A stretch of 56,208 nt of DNA from Myxococcaceae bacterium (GTDB lineage Bacteria; Myxococcota; Myxococcia; Myxococcales; Myxococcaceae), in contig JAFGNZ010000003.1 in the NCBI GenBank assembly GCA_016926755.1, positions 1 through 56,208 of the forward strand, read 5' to 3'. Position 1 is the first letter of the stretch. Every line of letters starts with the position of its first letter. The notes under the pieces were generated by a model that was not told the DNA's origin, ran no database searches, and saw only the letters and a program-made list of their open reading frames with translations. Both the position numbers and the translations under genes were made by a program. Positions 33,886-42,798 of this stretch are shown here, one piece after another.

Positions 33886-35450
33886 GCGCCACCTCCGGGG
33901 TTCTTTCGGAACATCTTGAGCATGCGTTGGGTGACCAGGAAGCCGCCGGCGATGTTGATGGCGGCCACGAGCACGGCGATCGCGCCCAGGATGGAGGCCA
34001 GATCGATGTCGGTGCCTATCTGCAGCATGCCGCCGATGATGATGATGCCGCTGATCGCGTTGGTGACGCTCATCAGCGGCGTGTGCAGGGCGGGCGAGAC
34101 GCTCCAGATCACCTGCCAGCCGACGAAGCAGGCCAGGATGAAGACGGTGAAGTGCTTGAGGAAGTCCTCGGGGGCGAAGCGCCCCAGGATGAACAGGAGG
34201 CCGATGATCAGCAGGCCACCGATGGTCGTCCCCCAGGCGTGACGCGAGGGCGCCATGATGGCGTGCTGCTGAGGCCGGGCGTCCGCGGGCGGCGGCTTCG
34301 GGGCCGGCTTGGGCGGCGCGGCGGGGGTGGGATCCTTGCGCGGCGGCGGAGGCAGCACCTCGCCTCCGTGGGTGACGAGCGCCGGCCGCACCACGTCATT
34401 CTCCAGATCGACGCGGAACTTCTCGCCGGCCCCCATCTCGGTGATCAGGTGGACGAGGTTGTTGGCGAAGAACCGGCTGGCGGTGCCGGCCATGCGGCTG
34501 GCCAGATCGGTGAAGCCGATGATCTGCACCCCGTTGAACTCGATGACTTCGCCCGGCTTGCACAGCTCGCAGTTGCCGCCCTGCTCGGCGGCCATGTCCA
34601 CGATGATGGAGCCGGGCTTGAGCTTCTCCACCACGTCCCGCGGCAGGAGGATGGGCGCGCGCGTGCCGGGCACCAGCGCGGTGGTGATGAGGATGTCCAC
34701 CTCGGCGGCCTGCTTGCGGAACAGGGCCATCTCCGCCTCGATGAACTCCTTGCTCATCGTCTTGGCGTAGCCGCCCCCACCGTCACCGCTCTCCTGGATG
34801 TCCACCTGGAGGAAGGCGGCGCCGAGGCTCTCCACCTGCTCACGCGCGGCGGCGCGCACGTCGAACGCGCGCACCTCCGCGCCCAGCGATCGGGCCGCGG
34901 CGATGGCGGCCAGCCCCGCGACGCCCGCGCCGATGATGAGCACGCGGGCCGGTGGGGTGGCGCCCGCGGCGGTGATCTGCGGACCGAAGAAGCCCTGGTA
35001 GTGCTGCGCGGCCTCGATGACGGCGCGATAGCCGGCCAGGTTCGCCATGGAGCTGAGCACGTCCATCTTCTGGGCGCGCGTCACCCGGGGGATGCGCTCC
35101 AGCGCGATGGCCGACAGCTTCATCGACTGGAGGACCGGGGGCAGCTCCGGGTTGCGCTCGGGCTGGAGCAGCGAGATGAGCGTGGTGCCAGGGCGCGCCC
35201 GCGAGGCCTCATCCGGGGTGGGCGGCCGGACCTTCACGACGACGTCGGCGGCCTTCCAGAGGGCGTCGGCCGTGTCAGCGAGGGTGGCGCCCGCCTCGAC
35301 GTATGCGTCATCGAGGATGCCGGAGTCGGCGCCAGCGCCCTTCTCGACCTGGACCTCGAAGCCCAGCTCGCGAAGCTTGCGGATGGACTCGGGGGTGGCG
35401 GCGACACGCCGCTCACCTGGGAGGATCTCTCGTGGAACTCCAATACGAAT
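33882..35450 (-). CDS. pntA: NAD(P) transhydrogenase alpha subunit, probable ATT start
   Basis: About 522 residues. The N-terminal NAD-binding domain resembles alanine dehydrogenase ([47 protein letters not shown]), a Pro-rich linker follows, then about four membrane helices, matching a fused alpha1-alpha2 PntA. The start is odd: the natural first residues fall at ATT (35450-35448), with AAGGAGG ending 6 bases upstream, the best ribosome site nearby. No ATG or GTG lies upstream in frame; TTG codons further upstream (to 35534) would add a basic, non-family tail. ATT is a rare but known start codon (as in infC). Confidence 0.9.
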   Translation of the reverse strand: MRIGVPREILPGERRVAATPESIRKLRELGFEVQVEKGAGADSGILDDAYVEAGATLADTADALWKAADVVVKVRPPTPDEASRARPGTTLISLLQPERNPELPPVLQSMKLSAIALERIPRVTRAQKMDVLSSMANLAGYRAVIEAAQHYQGFFGPQITAAGATPPARVLIIGAGVAGLAAIAAARSLGAEVRAFDVRAAAREQVESLGAAFLQVDIQESGDGGGGYAKTMSKEFIEAEMALFRKQAAEVDILITTALVPGTRAPILLPRDVVEKLKPGSIIVDMAAEQGGNCELCKPGEVIEFNGVQIIGFTDLASRMAGTASRFFANNLVHLITEMGAGEKFRVDLENDVVRPALVTHGGEVLPPPPRKDPTPAAPPKPAPKPPPADARPQQHAIMAPSRHAWGTTIGGLLIIGLLFILGRFAPEDFLKHFTVFILACFVGWQVIWSVSPALHTPLMSVTNAISGIIIIGGMLQIGTDIDLASILGAIAVLVAAINIAGGFLVTQRMLKMFRKNPGGGA

Positions 35451-35463
35451 TGCCGGCCTCCTT
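35448..35463 (-). promoter_or_regulatory. Ribosome site and ATT start of pntA
   Basis: Reading the minus strand, AAGGAGG covers 35463-35457, a 6-base spacer follows, and ATT covers 35450-35448. The strength of the Shine-Dalgarno match and the family N-terminus beginning exactly there argue for ATT as the initiator. The upstream TTGs have no comparable site. Confidence 0.6.
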
Positions 35464-35699
35464 GCCGAGGGGTGCGCGGAAGATAGCCGCAAAGGGCGGC
35501 AACCCCTACGAGAGAACAACCCTACGGGTTCCAACGAGCCCGGCTGCTCCTGGGGCTGGCACCCCGCCAGGTGGCGCGGGGGAGCGTCCGGTGGGCCTGA
35601 GGGGTTGGGAGGAGGCGGGCAGGCGCTCCTTATGTATGGAGCGGGCGGGCGGTGATTGCATCAGCCCCCCGGAGCACTAAGCTGCACCGCTGGGAAGTC

Positions 35700-37934
35700 A
35701 TGGACATCGTCAAGGATACCGCCCTGGAAGTGGGCTACCTGGTCTGGCAGGTGCGTCCGCCGAGACCTTCATTGACGGTCGTCGCCAAGGCCACGTTCGC
35801 GCTCGTCCCGGGAGGGACCTGCGCACTGGCGGAGGAGCAGCACCCGGTCAGCGGGCCTGTCTTCCTTGAAGACGATCCGCTGAAGAGCATGCGCCTGGAC
35901 ACGGATCTCGCCGTCTGGAAGATCCGAGGGGAGTGCTTCCTCGCGGGGACGTGCTACCCGCCCGGCGGAAAGCCCACGCAGACCTCCGCGGTGTCCTTCC
36001 AGGTGGGCAAGGTGTCCAAGGCGCTGGCCATCTTCGGGGACCGCACCTGGGGGAGCCTGGGCGTGCTGAGCGCGCCCAAGCCCTTCACCTCCATGCCCCT
36101 GCACTACGAGCGCAGCTTCGGCGGGCCGAAGAACGACGCCAACCCGCTGGGCAGCCCGGTCCCCAACATCGAGGATCCGCGCGAGCTCATCACCTCGCCG
36201 CGCTCACGCCCGAAGCCGGCCGGCGCCTTCCCCATCCCTCCGGACTGGAAGAGTCGGATCAAGCGGGCGGGCCGCTATGACAAGAAGTGGCTCACCCAGC
36301 GCTGGCCCTACTTCCCCGAGGACTTCGACGGGAGCTTCTTCAACGCCGCCCCCGAGGATCAGTGGATCGAGGGCTTCTGGAGGGGAGACGAGGAGCTCGT
36401 CCTTCAGAACCTTCACCCTCAACACCTGACGCTGCGCACGCGGCTGCCCGGCCTGAGCGCCCGGGCCTTCCTGGTGGAGAAGGGCGCCGGGTTCCGTGAG
36501 GTCCCCCTGCGCCTGGACACGATCACGGTGGACGCGGACGCGGGCCTCGCCCTGGTGCTCTGGCGCGGCATGGTCGAGGTGAAGACGGAGTCCCTGGACG
36601 AGGTGGACTTCCTCTACCTGGCGCAGGAGCCGCTGGGCGCGCCCCTCGCCCAGGAGGCCCACCAGGCCCGCTTCGAGCAGAAGCTGGCGGAGCGGGCGAA
36701 GGAGGACGAGGACTTCGAGCCCGAGGCCCCTCCGCCCTCGCCCCCCGCCGTGGCCGCCGCGCCCCCGCCGCAGGCAGCGCCCGCCACCCTCGATCCCGCG
36801 GAGCTCGAGGCGAAGCTGAGGAAGCTGATCAATCCCCCGCCACCGAAGAAGGTGGATCCCAAGGCCATCCCTCCCGCGGACGAGAGCGCCGAGAAGCTGC
36901 GGGCGGCCTTCGCGGCGGTGGGGCTGGCGAACAGCAAGGAAGTCGAGGCGTTCCTCGCGGAGCTCGCGGCCGAGGAGACCACCCAGATCGTGCGCCACCT
37001 GGGGCTGGAGGAGCCTCGTGAGCGGCTGTTGAAGCGCTTGAAGGCGCGGCAGCCCGTGGCGGGCGAGGACTGGAGCGGCGCCGATCTCTCGGGGCTGGAT
37101 CTGCGCCGAGTCGATCTGACGGGGGCGATCCTCCAGGGGTGCTCGCTGCGTGAGGCGAAGCTGGATGAGGCGAAGCTGGAGGGCGCCGTCCTCGCTGGCG
37201 CGGATCTGTCACGGGCGAGCTTGCGTGGGGCCTGCCTCGATGGCGCCGATCTCACCCAGGCGCGCGCCACCTCCGCGCACTTCGAGGAGGCGAGCCTCGA
37301 GGATGCCACCCTGAGCGGGGGGGACTTCTCCGGGGCCTCCTTCCAGAAGGCGAAGTGCGCGCGCGCGCAGCTCGTCGAGGCGCGCCTGCCCAAGGTGGAC
37401 TTGAGGGAGGCCTGCCTCGACGAGGCGGATCTCTCGGGCGCCCTGCTGGAGGAGGCTCGGCTCGACGGGGCGAGCCTGAAGGACGCGGATCTGGCGGGGG
37501 CGGATGCCTCTCGCGCCAGCTTCGACGGCGCCAACCTGACCCTGCTCCGGGCCTCACCGGGGGTGCGCATGGCCCGGGCGTCCTTCAAGCGCGTTCAAGC
37601 GGCGAAGTCCCGCTGGGGTGGGGCGCTCCTGGACGAGGCGGACTTCAGCTTCTCCGAGCTGGAGCGGGCGGACTTCAGCGGCGCCTCGCTGGTGAAGGCC
37701 CGCCTCAATGGGTGCAACGTGCCGCACGCCCGGTTCGCCAGCGCCCGGCTGGTGGGCGCGTCGATGCTCAAGGCCAACGTCTTCGAGGGGCTCTTCGAGG
37801 CCGCGGATCTGTCCCACGCCGATCTGCGAGGCGCCAACCTCTTTGGCGCCGAGTTCTGGAAGGCGCAGACGTCCTCCACGCGGCTGGAGCTGGCCATCCT
37901 CACCCGCACCAAGCTGGCGGACCGTGCCCCATGA
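35700..37934 (+). CDS. DUF2169 domain fused to pentapeptide repeats (T6SS accessory)
   Basis: 744 residues. The first 300 are DUF2169 (VVAKATFALVPGG, LRVSFEVGKV-like SFQVGKVSKAL, MPLHYERSFGGPKNDANPLG, NIEDP), a domain found beside VgrG and PAAR genes in type VI secretion clusters. A Pro/Glu-rich linker follows. From about residue 455 on, pentapeptide repeats of A(D/N)LxG/R type (SGADLSGLDLRRVDLTGAIL, and onward) form a right-handed beta-helix. It probably helps load or fold the spike-associated effector; that is inference from gene context. The ATG at 35700 is used; upstream DNA holds the gap to pntA. The stop overlaps the next gene (ATGA). Confidence 0.88.
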   Translation: MDIVKDTALEVGYLVWQVRPPRPSLTVVAKATFALVPGGTCALAEEQHPVSGPVFLEDDPLKSMRLDTDLAVWKIRGECFLAGTCYPPGGKPTQTSAVSFQVGKVSKALAIFGDRTWGSLGVLSAPKPFTSMPLHYERSFGGPKNDANPLGSPVPNIEDPRELITSPRSRPKPAGAFPIPPDWKSRIKRAGRYDKKWLTQRWPYFPEDFDGSFFNAAPEDQWIEGFWRGDEELVLQNLHPQHLTLRTRLPGLSARAFLVEKGAGFREVPLRLDTITVDADAGLALVLWRGMVEVKTESLDEVDFLYLAQEPLGAPLAQEAHQARFEQKLAERAKEDEDFEPEAPPPSPPAVAAAPPPQAAPATLDPAELEAKLRKLINPPPPKKVDPKAIPPADESAEKLRAAFAAVGLANSKEVEAFLAELAAEETTQIVRHLGLEEPRERLLKRLKARQPVAGEDWSGADLSGLDLRRVDLTGAILQGCSLREAKLDEAKLEGAVLAGADLSRASLRGACLDGADLTQARATSAHFEEASLEDATLSGGDFSGASFQKAKCARAQLVEARLPKVDLREACLDEADLSGALLEEARLDGASLKDADLAGADASRASFDGANLTLLRASPGVRMARASFKRVQAAKSRWGGALLDEADFSFSELERADFSGASLVKARLNGCNVPHARFASARLVGASMLKANVFEGLFEAADLSHADLRGANLFGAEFWKAQTSSTRLELAILTRTKLADRAP

Positions 37935-39874
37935 AGATCTTGAAGACGGTGGAGGAGATCACCCGGGCGTGTGAGGGCGAGGGGCTGCGCGAGGTGCTGA
38001 TCCGGGGCGTGAGCCTGGCCGGCTACTCCTTCGCCTCTCGCCCCCTGGTCCGCGTGCGCTTCGAGGAGGTGGATCTGCGCGGCGCCAGCTTCACCGAGGC
38101 CCAGCTCGTGGAGGTCGTCTTCCAGGGGGGGAACCTGCGCGAGGCGGACTTCTCCAGGGCCCTGCTCCACGCCGTGGAGCTGGCGGGCGAGGGCGCGCGG
38201 CGGGTGGACGCCACGGGAGCGCGCTTTACAGGAGTGGATCTCAACAAGGCCCGCCTGGGGGGCGCCTGCCTGGCGGGCGCGCACCTGGAGAACGCGCTGC
38301 TGACGGACGTGGATCTCACCCGGAGCGAGCTGACGGGCGCGCTGCTCACGGGCGCGGACCTGTCGGGGGCGAAGCTGGTGGAGGCGCGGGCCGAGGGCGC
38401 GGACTTTCGCGGCGCGGTGCTCCACGGCGCGAACCTGGAGCGGGGGCGCTTCGACAAGGCCTGCTTCGCCGAGGCCCGCCTCACCGCCTGCAACGTGAAG
38501 GGCGCCGCCCTGGAAGGGGCCGATCTGGAGGGCGCCGATCTGAAGGAGACCGCGCTCTCCGAGGCCGCCAGCCTGTCCACCCGGCTCGCCCGCGCGCGGC
38601 TGGCGAAGGTGAAGCTCGCCCGGCGCTCCCTGGCGGGAGCCGTGCTGGCGGGCGCGGACCTGCGGGGCGCGGATCTGCGAGAGGCGGTGCTGGAGCGGGC
38701 GGATCTCTCCGGGGCACTGCTCGACGGGGCCGACCTGGGAGGCGCGCGCCTGGATGGCGCGGACCTTCGTAATGCCTCCGCGGTGGGGGCTCGCCTCGAG
38801 CAGGCCTCGCTGCGGCGGGCGCGGCTGGAGGGCGCGCAGGTGACGGGCGCGAACTTCCAGGGCGCCACGCTCACGGGCGCCACGCTGGAGGGCTGCAAGC
38901 TGGAGTCCGCGGATCTCCGCCAGGCTCGGCTCGAGGGGGTGAAGCTGACCCAGCTCGCTCTGCAAGGCGCGAACCTGGAGGGCATGGATCTGCGCGGGCT
39001 GGATCTCTCCGAGAGCGATCTGACGGGCGCGCGGCTGATGGGGGCGCGGCTGGAAGGGGCGCAGCTCCGGGAGACGCTCCTCGCGGAGGCCTCGCTGGGC
39101 AAGGCGCAGCTGGTGGGCGCGCGGCTGATCGGCGCGCTGCTGGAAGGGGCGGATCTGAAGGAAGCCAACCTGGAGAAGGCCGACCTGGAGAGCGCGCAGC
39201 TCGCGGGGGCGGAGCTGGCCCGGGCCCGGCTGGTGGACGCGAAGCTGGTCGGGGCCGACATGGATGGCGCCGATCTGGAGGGGACCCTGCTCCAGGGCGC
39301 GGATCTCACCCGCTGCAGCATGGTGGGGGCCCGCGCCGCGCGGCAGGACTTCTCCCGCTGCGAGCTCACCGACGTGGATCTGTCCAAGGCCGATCTCACC
39401 GCGGCGAACCTCTCCTTCGTCTCCGGCAAGCAGGCCAACTTCTCCGGAGCCGACCTGACGGAGGCGCGGCTGCGCGAGGCGCGGCTGCGCTCGGCCGACT
39501 TCTCCCGGGCGAAGCTGGAGCGGGCGGATCTGTCCCAGGCCGATCTGTGGCAGGCCCACTTCCGGCATGCCATGGCGCTCAAGGCCTCCTTTGCCCGCTG
39601 CCGCCTGGACAAGGCCCTGTTCATCCACGCGGATCTGCGCAGCGCGAACCTCTCCCACATCCAGGCACCCGGTGCCGACTTCTCCCATGCCAGACTGGAT
39701 CTGGCGGACTTCACCTCGGCCCATCTCGAGGGTGGGAAGCTGCACCGGGTGACGGAGGCCGGGACACGCTGGACGCAGGCGGTGCTGACGGACGTGGAGC
39801 GGACCGACCCGGCCCTGGCCGCCGCGGAGGACTTCAAACCTGGAGGGTCGGGTGGAGGCGCGCCGGCCCGGTGA
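37931..39874 (+). CDS. Giant pentapeptide repeat protein (647 aa)
   Basis: Almost the whole protein is pentapeptide repeats, beginning near residue 30 (VSLAGYSFASRPLVRVRFEEVDLRG) and reaching the end: on the order of a hundred or more pentads such as ADLSG, ANLEG and ARLxG. This predicts a long quadrilateral beta-helix. The only non-repeat part is a 25-residue head. It has no signal peptide and no catalytic motif. Its start overlaps the DUF2169 gene, so the two are translated together and may form a complex. Function within the T6SS unit is unknown; scaffold or effector chaperone are possible. Confidence 0.9.
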   Translation: MKILKTVEEITRACEGEGLREVLIRGVSLAGYSFASRPLVRVRFEEVDLRGASFTEAQLVEVVFQGGNLREADFSRALLHAVELAGEGARRVDATGARFTGVDLNKARLGGACLAGAHLENALLTDVDLTRSELTGALLTGADLSGAKLVEARAEGADFRGAVLHGANLERGRFDKACFAEARLTACNVKGAALEGADLEGADLKETALSEAASLSTRLARARLAKVKLARRSLAGAVLAGADLRGADLREAVLERADLSGALLDGADLGGARLDGADLRNASAVGARLEQASLRRARLEGAQVTGANFQGATLTGATLEGCKLESADLRQARLEGVKLTQLALQGANLEGMDLRGLDLSESDLTGARLMGARLEGAQLRETLLAEASLGKAQLVGARLIGALLEGADLKEANLEKADLESAQLAGAELARARLVDAKLVGADMDGADLEGTLLQGADLTRCSMVGARAARQDFSRCELTDVDLSKADLTAANLSFVSGKQANFSGADLTEARLREARLRSADFSRAKLERADLSQADLWQAHFRHAMALKASFARCRLDKALFIHADLRSANLSHIQAPGADFSHARLDLADFTSAHLEGGKLHRVTEAGTRWTQAVLTDVERTDPALAAAEDFKPGGSGGGAPAR

Positions 39875-39941
39875 GCCATCGCGATAATTTTCGCGTGGGG
39901 TTGCCTCCTGCCAGACGAATCCAGGAGACTCGGGAGACGCC

Positions 39942-40826
39942 ATGCCGCTGCCCCAACACGATCATTCAGAGCACGCCTCGCCTTCGGAGCCCACCTCGGC
40001 GCTGAGCCCCGCCACGGTGAAGTCGGTGTCACACGGCCGCGTCTGGTTGGAGGTGGAGGGGCAGCCTCCCGTCTCCGCGCTGGTCGCGGTGCCGGCCCCC
40101 TACGCTCCTCGCGCCGGGGACTCCGTGCTCGTGGCGCCCGGCCATGGGGGCGAGCGCTACGTGGTGGGCGTCCTCGTGGCGCTGCGTGAGGCCACCCCGC
40201 CGCTGGTGCTCCAGGACGGGACGAGCGCCGCCGTCACGCAGGGGCCCGAGGGCGAGGTGCTCTCGGTGAGGGATCCCACCGGGCGGCTCGTCTTCGAGCA
40301 CCACGCCGCGGCCCACCGCAGCGTCGTGCACGCCACGGGCAACCTGGAGCTGCGCGCGGACGAGGGTGGCATCCTGCTCTCGGCGCGGGACGCCGTGCGC
40401 GTGCACAGCGAGCGCGAGCTGCGGCTCGAGTCGGATCACGCGGTGAGGCTGGGCACGACGCCGGCAGGTGAGCGCCCCGCCTCCTCGCTGGCGATGGACG
40501 CGCGGGGCACCCGGCTGGACACGCCGCACCTGGAGGCGCGCGCGGACACGGCCCGGGCGGAGCTGGAGGAGGCCTCGCTCACCGCGCGGGCCCTCAGCAC
40601 CACCTGCCAGACGGCGCGCCACGCGGTGGACGTGCTGGAGGTGAAGGCCGGCCGCATCCTCGAGCACGCGGAGAACGTCTACCGCGAGGTGAAGGATCTG
40701 GCGCAGACGCGTGCGGGCCGCGTGCGCCTGTTCGCCGAGGCCTCCTTCCACCTCTTCGGCCGCCGCACGCTCTTCAAGGCCAAGGAAGATCTCAAGCTCA
40801 AGGCGGACAAGATCCACCTGGCGTGA
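39942..40826 (+). CDS. DUF3540-type protein of T6SS clusters
   Basis: 294 residues. The N-terminal half has an OB-like beta domain (VKSVSHGRVWLEVEGQPPVSALVAVPAPYAPRAGDSVLVAP, RYVVGVLVAL). The centre has repeated short strands (NLELRADEGGILLSARDAVRVHSERELRLESDH) reminiscent of the VgrG needle, and the C-terminal helix ends FGRRTLFKAKEDLKLKADKIHLA. This layout matches DUF3540, small proteins encoded between DUF2169 and PAAR/VgrG genes. Its precise role is unknown; fitting the spike is likely. The 67-base gap before it and the 43-base gap after keep it in the same operon. Confidence 0.78.
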   Translation: MPLPQHDHSEHASPSEPTSALSPATVKSVSHGRVWLEVEGQPPVSALVAVPAPYAPRAGDSVLVAPGHGGERYVVGVLVALREATPPLVLQDGTSAAVTQGPEGEVLSVRDPTGRLVFEHHAAAHRSVVHATGNLELRADEGGILLSARDAVRVHSERELRLESDHAVRLGTTPAGERPASSLAMDARGTRLDTPHLEARADTARAELEEASLTARALSTTCQTARHAVDVLEVKAGRILEHAENVYREVKDLAQTRAGRVRLFAEASFHLFGRRTLFKAKEDLKLKADKIHLA

Positions 40827-40869
40827 GGCCCACGGGCCCCAGGTGCTCACCCTCTCAGGAGCAGCGCAC

Positions 40870-41280
40870 ATGTTTCCAGCTTCAACCAAGGGGGGAGGGA
40901 TGTGCTTCGCCTTCCCCAACGTCTGCAAGACGCCCGCGGCCCCCTCGCCCATCCCCATCCCGTACCCGAGCATCGGCCAGTGCTCCGGCGCCAACGGGGA
41001 CACCTGCACCCAGAAGGTGAAGATCCTCAACAAGCCGGTGATCCACAAGAGCTCGGAGATCTCCTCCACCAATGGAGATCAGGCCGGCACGCTCAAGGGC
41101 CTGGTGTCCTCGACCACCGGCGACAAGGCCACCTACAAGACGTCCGTCAGCAAGGTGCTGGTGGAGGGCAACGAGATCGTCACCCACCTGAAGATGGCGG
41201 CGCAGAACGGCTCGAACGCCAACTCGCCCCCGGGGACCCAGGTGGCCCCCAGCCAGATGAAGGTCATCGTCGCACCGTGA
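40870..41280 (+). CDS. DUF4150 PAAR-like protein (spike tip)
   Basis: 136 residues. MFPASTKGGGMCFAFPNVCKTP, then PIPIPYPSIGQ, NKPVIHKSSEISSTNGDQAGT and TTGDKATYKTSVSKVLVEG match DUF4150, the PAAR-like domain that sharpens the VgrG spike in T6SS and often carries or binds effectors. It is a stand-alone tip without a toxin extension, so any effector should be encoded elsewhere, most likely in the following genes. An earlier start in the same frame is possible but does not match the domain. Confidence 0.85.
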   Translation: MFPASTKGGGMCFAFPNVCKTPAAPSPIPIPYPSIGQCSGANGDTCTQKVKILNKPVIHKSSEISSTNGDQAGTLKGLVSSTTGDKATYKTSVSKVLVEGNEIVTHLKMAAQNGSNANSPPGTQVAPSQMKVIVAP

Positions 41281-41293
41281 TCCGGAGCCCCCA

Positions 41294-42769
41294 TTGGCCG
41301 AGACTGCTTCTGAAAGCGAAGTGGTGTTCATCTCCTCCGCCCTCGGGCCGGGAGAGCTGTTGCTGGAGCGCATGAGCGGCCGCGAGGCCCTCAGCGAGCT
41401 GTACTCGTTCGAGCTGTGGCTGGCGGGGGAGGGCGAGGCGGCGCTGGCCGCCGACACCCTGCAGGACGTGCTGGCGGGCACCGTGGGCATCGCCTTTGGC
41501 AACGGGCACGAGTACCCGCTGTGGGGTGTGCTCCGCGAGATCGAGATGGTGGCGCGCGACGACGGGCAGGCCCCGCTCTACCGCGCGGTGATGGTGCCGC
41601 GGCTCTGGTACACCACGCTGACGGTCCGCTCGCGCGTGTACCAGGATCTGAGCGTGCCAGACATCGTCGCCACCGTGCTGAAGGACTCCGGCATGGAGGA
41701 CTCCCACTTCGAGCTGCGCGTGGAGGGCTCCTACTCCAAGCGCGAGTACGTGGTGCAGTACCAGGAGTCGGACTACCAGTTCATCTGCCGCCTGCTGGAG
41801 TACGAGGGCATCTCCTTCTTCTTCGAGCACACCTCGGACGGCGAGAAGGTGGTGTTCACGGACGCGAACGCCAACTTCAGCGCGCCGGCGGGCTACGAGC
41901 AGATCCCGTACCTGCCGCGGGAGGGCACCACGGATCAGGGAGAGTCCGCCTGGTCCGTCTCGTACCGCGCGCACATGGTGCCCCAGCAGGTGACGCTGCG
42001 CGACTACAACTGGCGCACGCCGAGCGTGCCCCTGCTGGCCCAGCAGAAGGTGGACAGCCAGGGCCGCGGGTTGCAGATGTACTACGGGGAGCACTTCCGG
42101 GACGCCGGGGAGGGCAAGCGGCTGGCCAAGGTGCGCGCCGAGGAGCTGGCGGCGCGCCGCGAGGTGTACACGGGCAACAGCCGCGTGCGGGCGCTGCGCG
42201 GCGGGCAGCTCTTCGAGCTGATGGGGCACCCGCTGGGCCAGTTCGACCAGCGCTACCTGGTGACCGAGGTGACGCACCAGGTGGATCAGCAGCGCGTCTC
42301 CGGCGAGAGCGGCGCGGCGCAGGGGACGCATGGGTACACCAACGCGTGGCTGGCCATCCCGGCCGGAGTGCCCTTCCGCCCGGAGCGGCGCACCCCCAAG
42401 CCGCGGGTGATGGGGATCGTCAACGCCGTGGTGGACGGCACCGTGAACGGCGCGGCCGCCCCCATTGACGAGCTGGGGCGCTACAAGGTGCTGCTGCCCT
42501 TCGACGTCTCGGGGAAGGCGGGCGGCAAGGCCTCGCGGTGGATCCGCATGGTGCAGACGGCCAGCGGCTCCGGCTACGGCATGCACTTCCCGCTGCACGT
42601 GGGCACCGAGGTGGCCATCGCCCACACCAACGGGGATCCGGATCGCCCCATCATCGTCGGCTCCGTGCCCAACCCGGAGACGCTCACCCCGGTGATCTCG
42701 GACAACGCCACGCAGAGCGTCATCCGCACGCGCGCCGGCATCCACATCGAGTTCGAGGACGACGCCTGA
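41294..42769 (+). CDS. vgrG: T6SS spike protein VgrG (short form)
   Basis: 491 residues from a TTG with GGAG 8 bases upstream. The gp27-like part (about 10-330) has YSFELWLAGEGE, YRAVMVPRLWYTT, YVVQYQESDYQFICRLLEYEGISFFFEH and GEHF. The gp5 OB-fold (about 370-470) has GRYKVLLPFDVSGKAGG, SRWIRMVQTASGSGYGMHFPLHVGTEVAIAHTNGDPDRPIIVGSVPN. The protein stops soon after (GIHIEFEDDA), so the usual C-terminal needle (DUF2345-type beta-prism) is almost absent. The next gene seems to supply this part. It should trimerise and sit under the PAAR-like tip. Confidence 0.93.
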   Translation: MAETASESEVVFISSALGPGELLLERMSGREALSELYSFELWLAGEGEAALAADTLQDVLAGTVGIAFGNGHEYPLWGVLREIEMVARDDGQAPLYRAVMVPRLWYTTLTVRSRVYQDLSVPDIVATVLKDSGMEDSHFELRVEGSYSKREYVVQYQESDYQFICRLLEYEGISFFFEHTSDGEKVVFTDANANFSAPAGYEQIPYLPREGTTDQGESAWSVSYRAHMVPQQVTLRDYNWRTPSVPLLAQQKVDSQGRGLQMYYGEHFRDAGEGKRLAKVRAEELAARREVYTGNSRVRALRGGQLFELMGHPLGQFDQRYLVTEVTHQVDQQRVSGESGAAQGTHGYTNAWLAIPAGVPFRPERRTPKPRVMGIVNAVVDGTVNGAAAPIDELGRYKVLLPFDVSGKAGGKASRWIRMVQTASGSGYGMHFPLHVGTEVAIAHTNGDPDRPIIVGSVPNPETLTPVISDNATQSVIRTRAGIHIEFEDDA

Positions 42770-42798
42770 GCGTCTGCTCCCTCTAGAGGATCCCGATC

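Noticed and set aside
35451-35534. N-terminal extension of PntA from a TTG at 35534
   Set aside because: Added residues are basic and not family-like, and the TTG lacks a ribosome site.
35640-35662. Sigma-54 promoter before the T6SS island (TTGCA at 35656)
   Set aside because: The required GG does not fall 12 bases before the GC, so the -24 element does not fit.
37595-39943. Long antisense open frames across the pentapeptide genes
   Set aside because: Shadows of the repeats; the product is repetitive and has no signal or domain.
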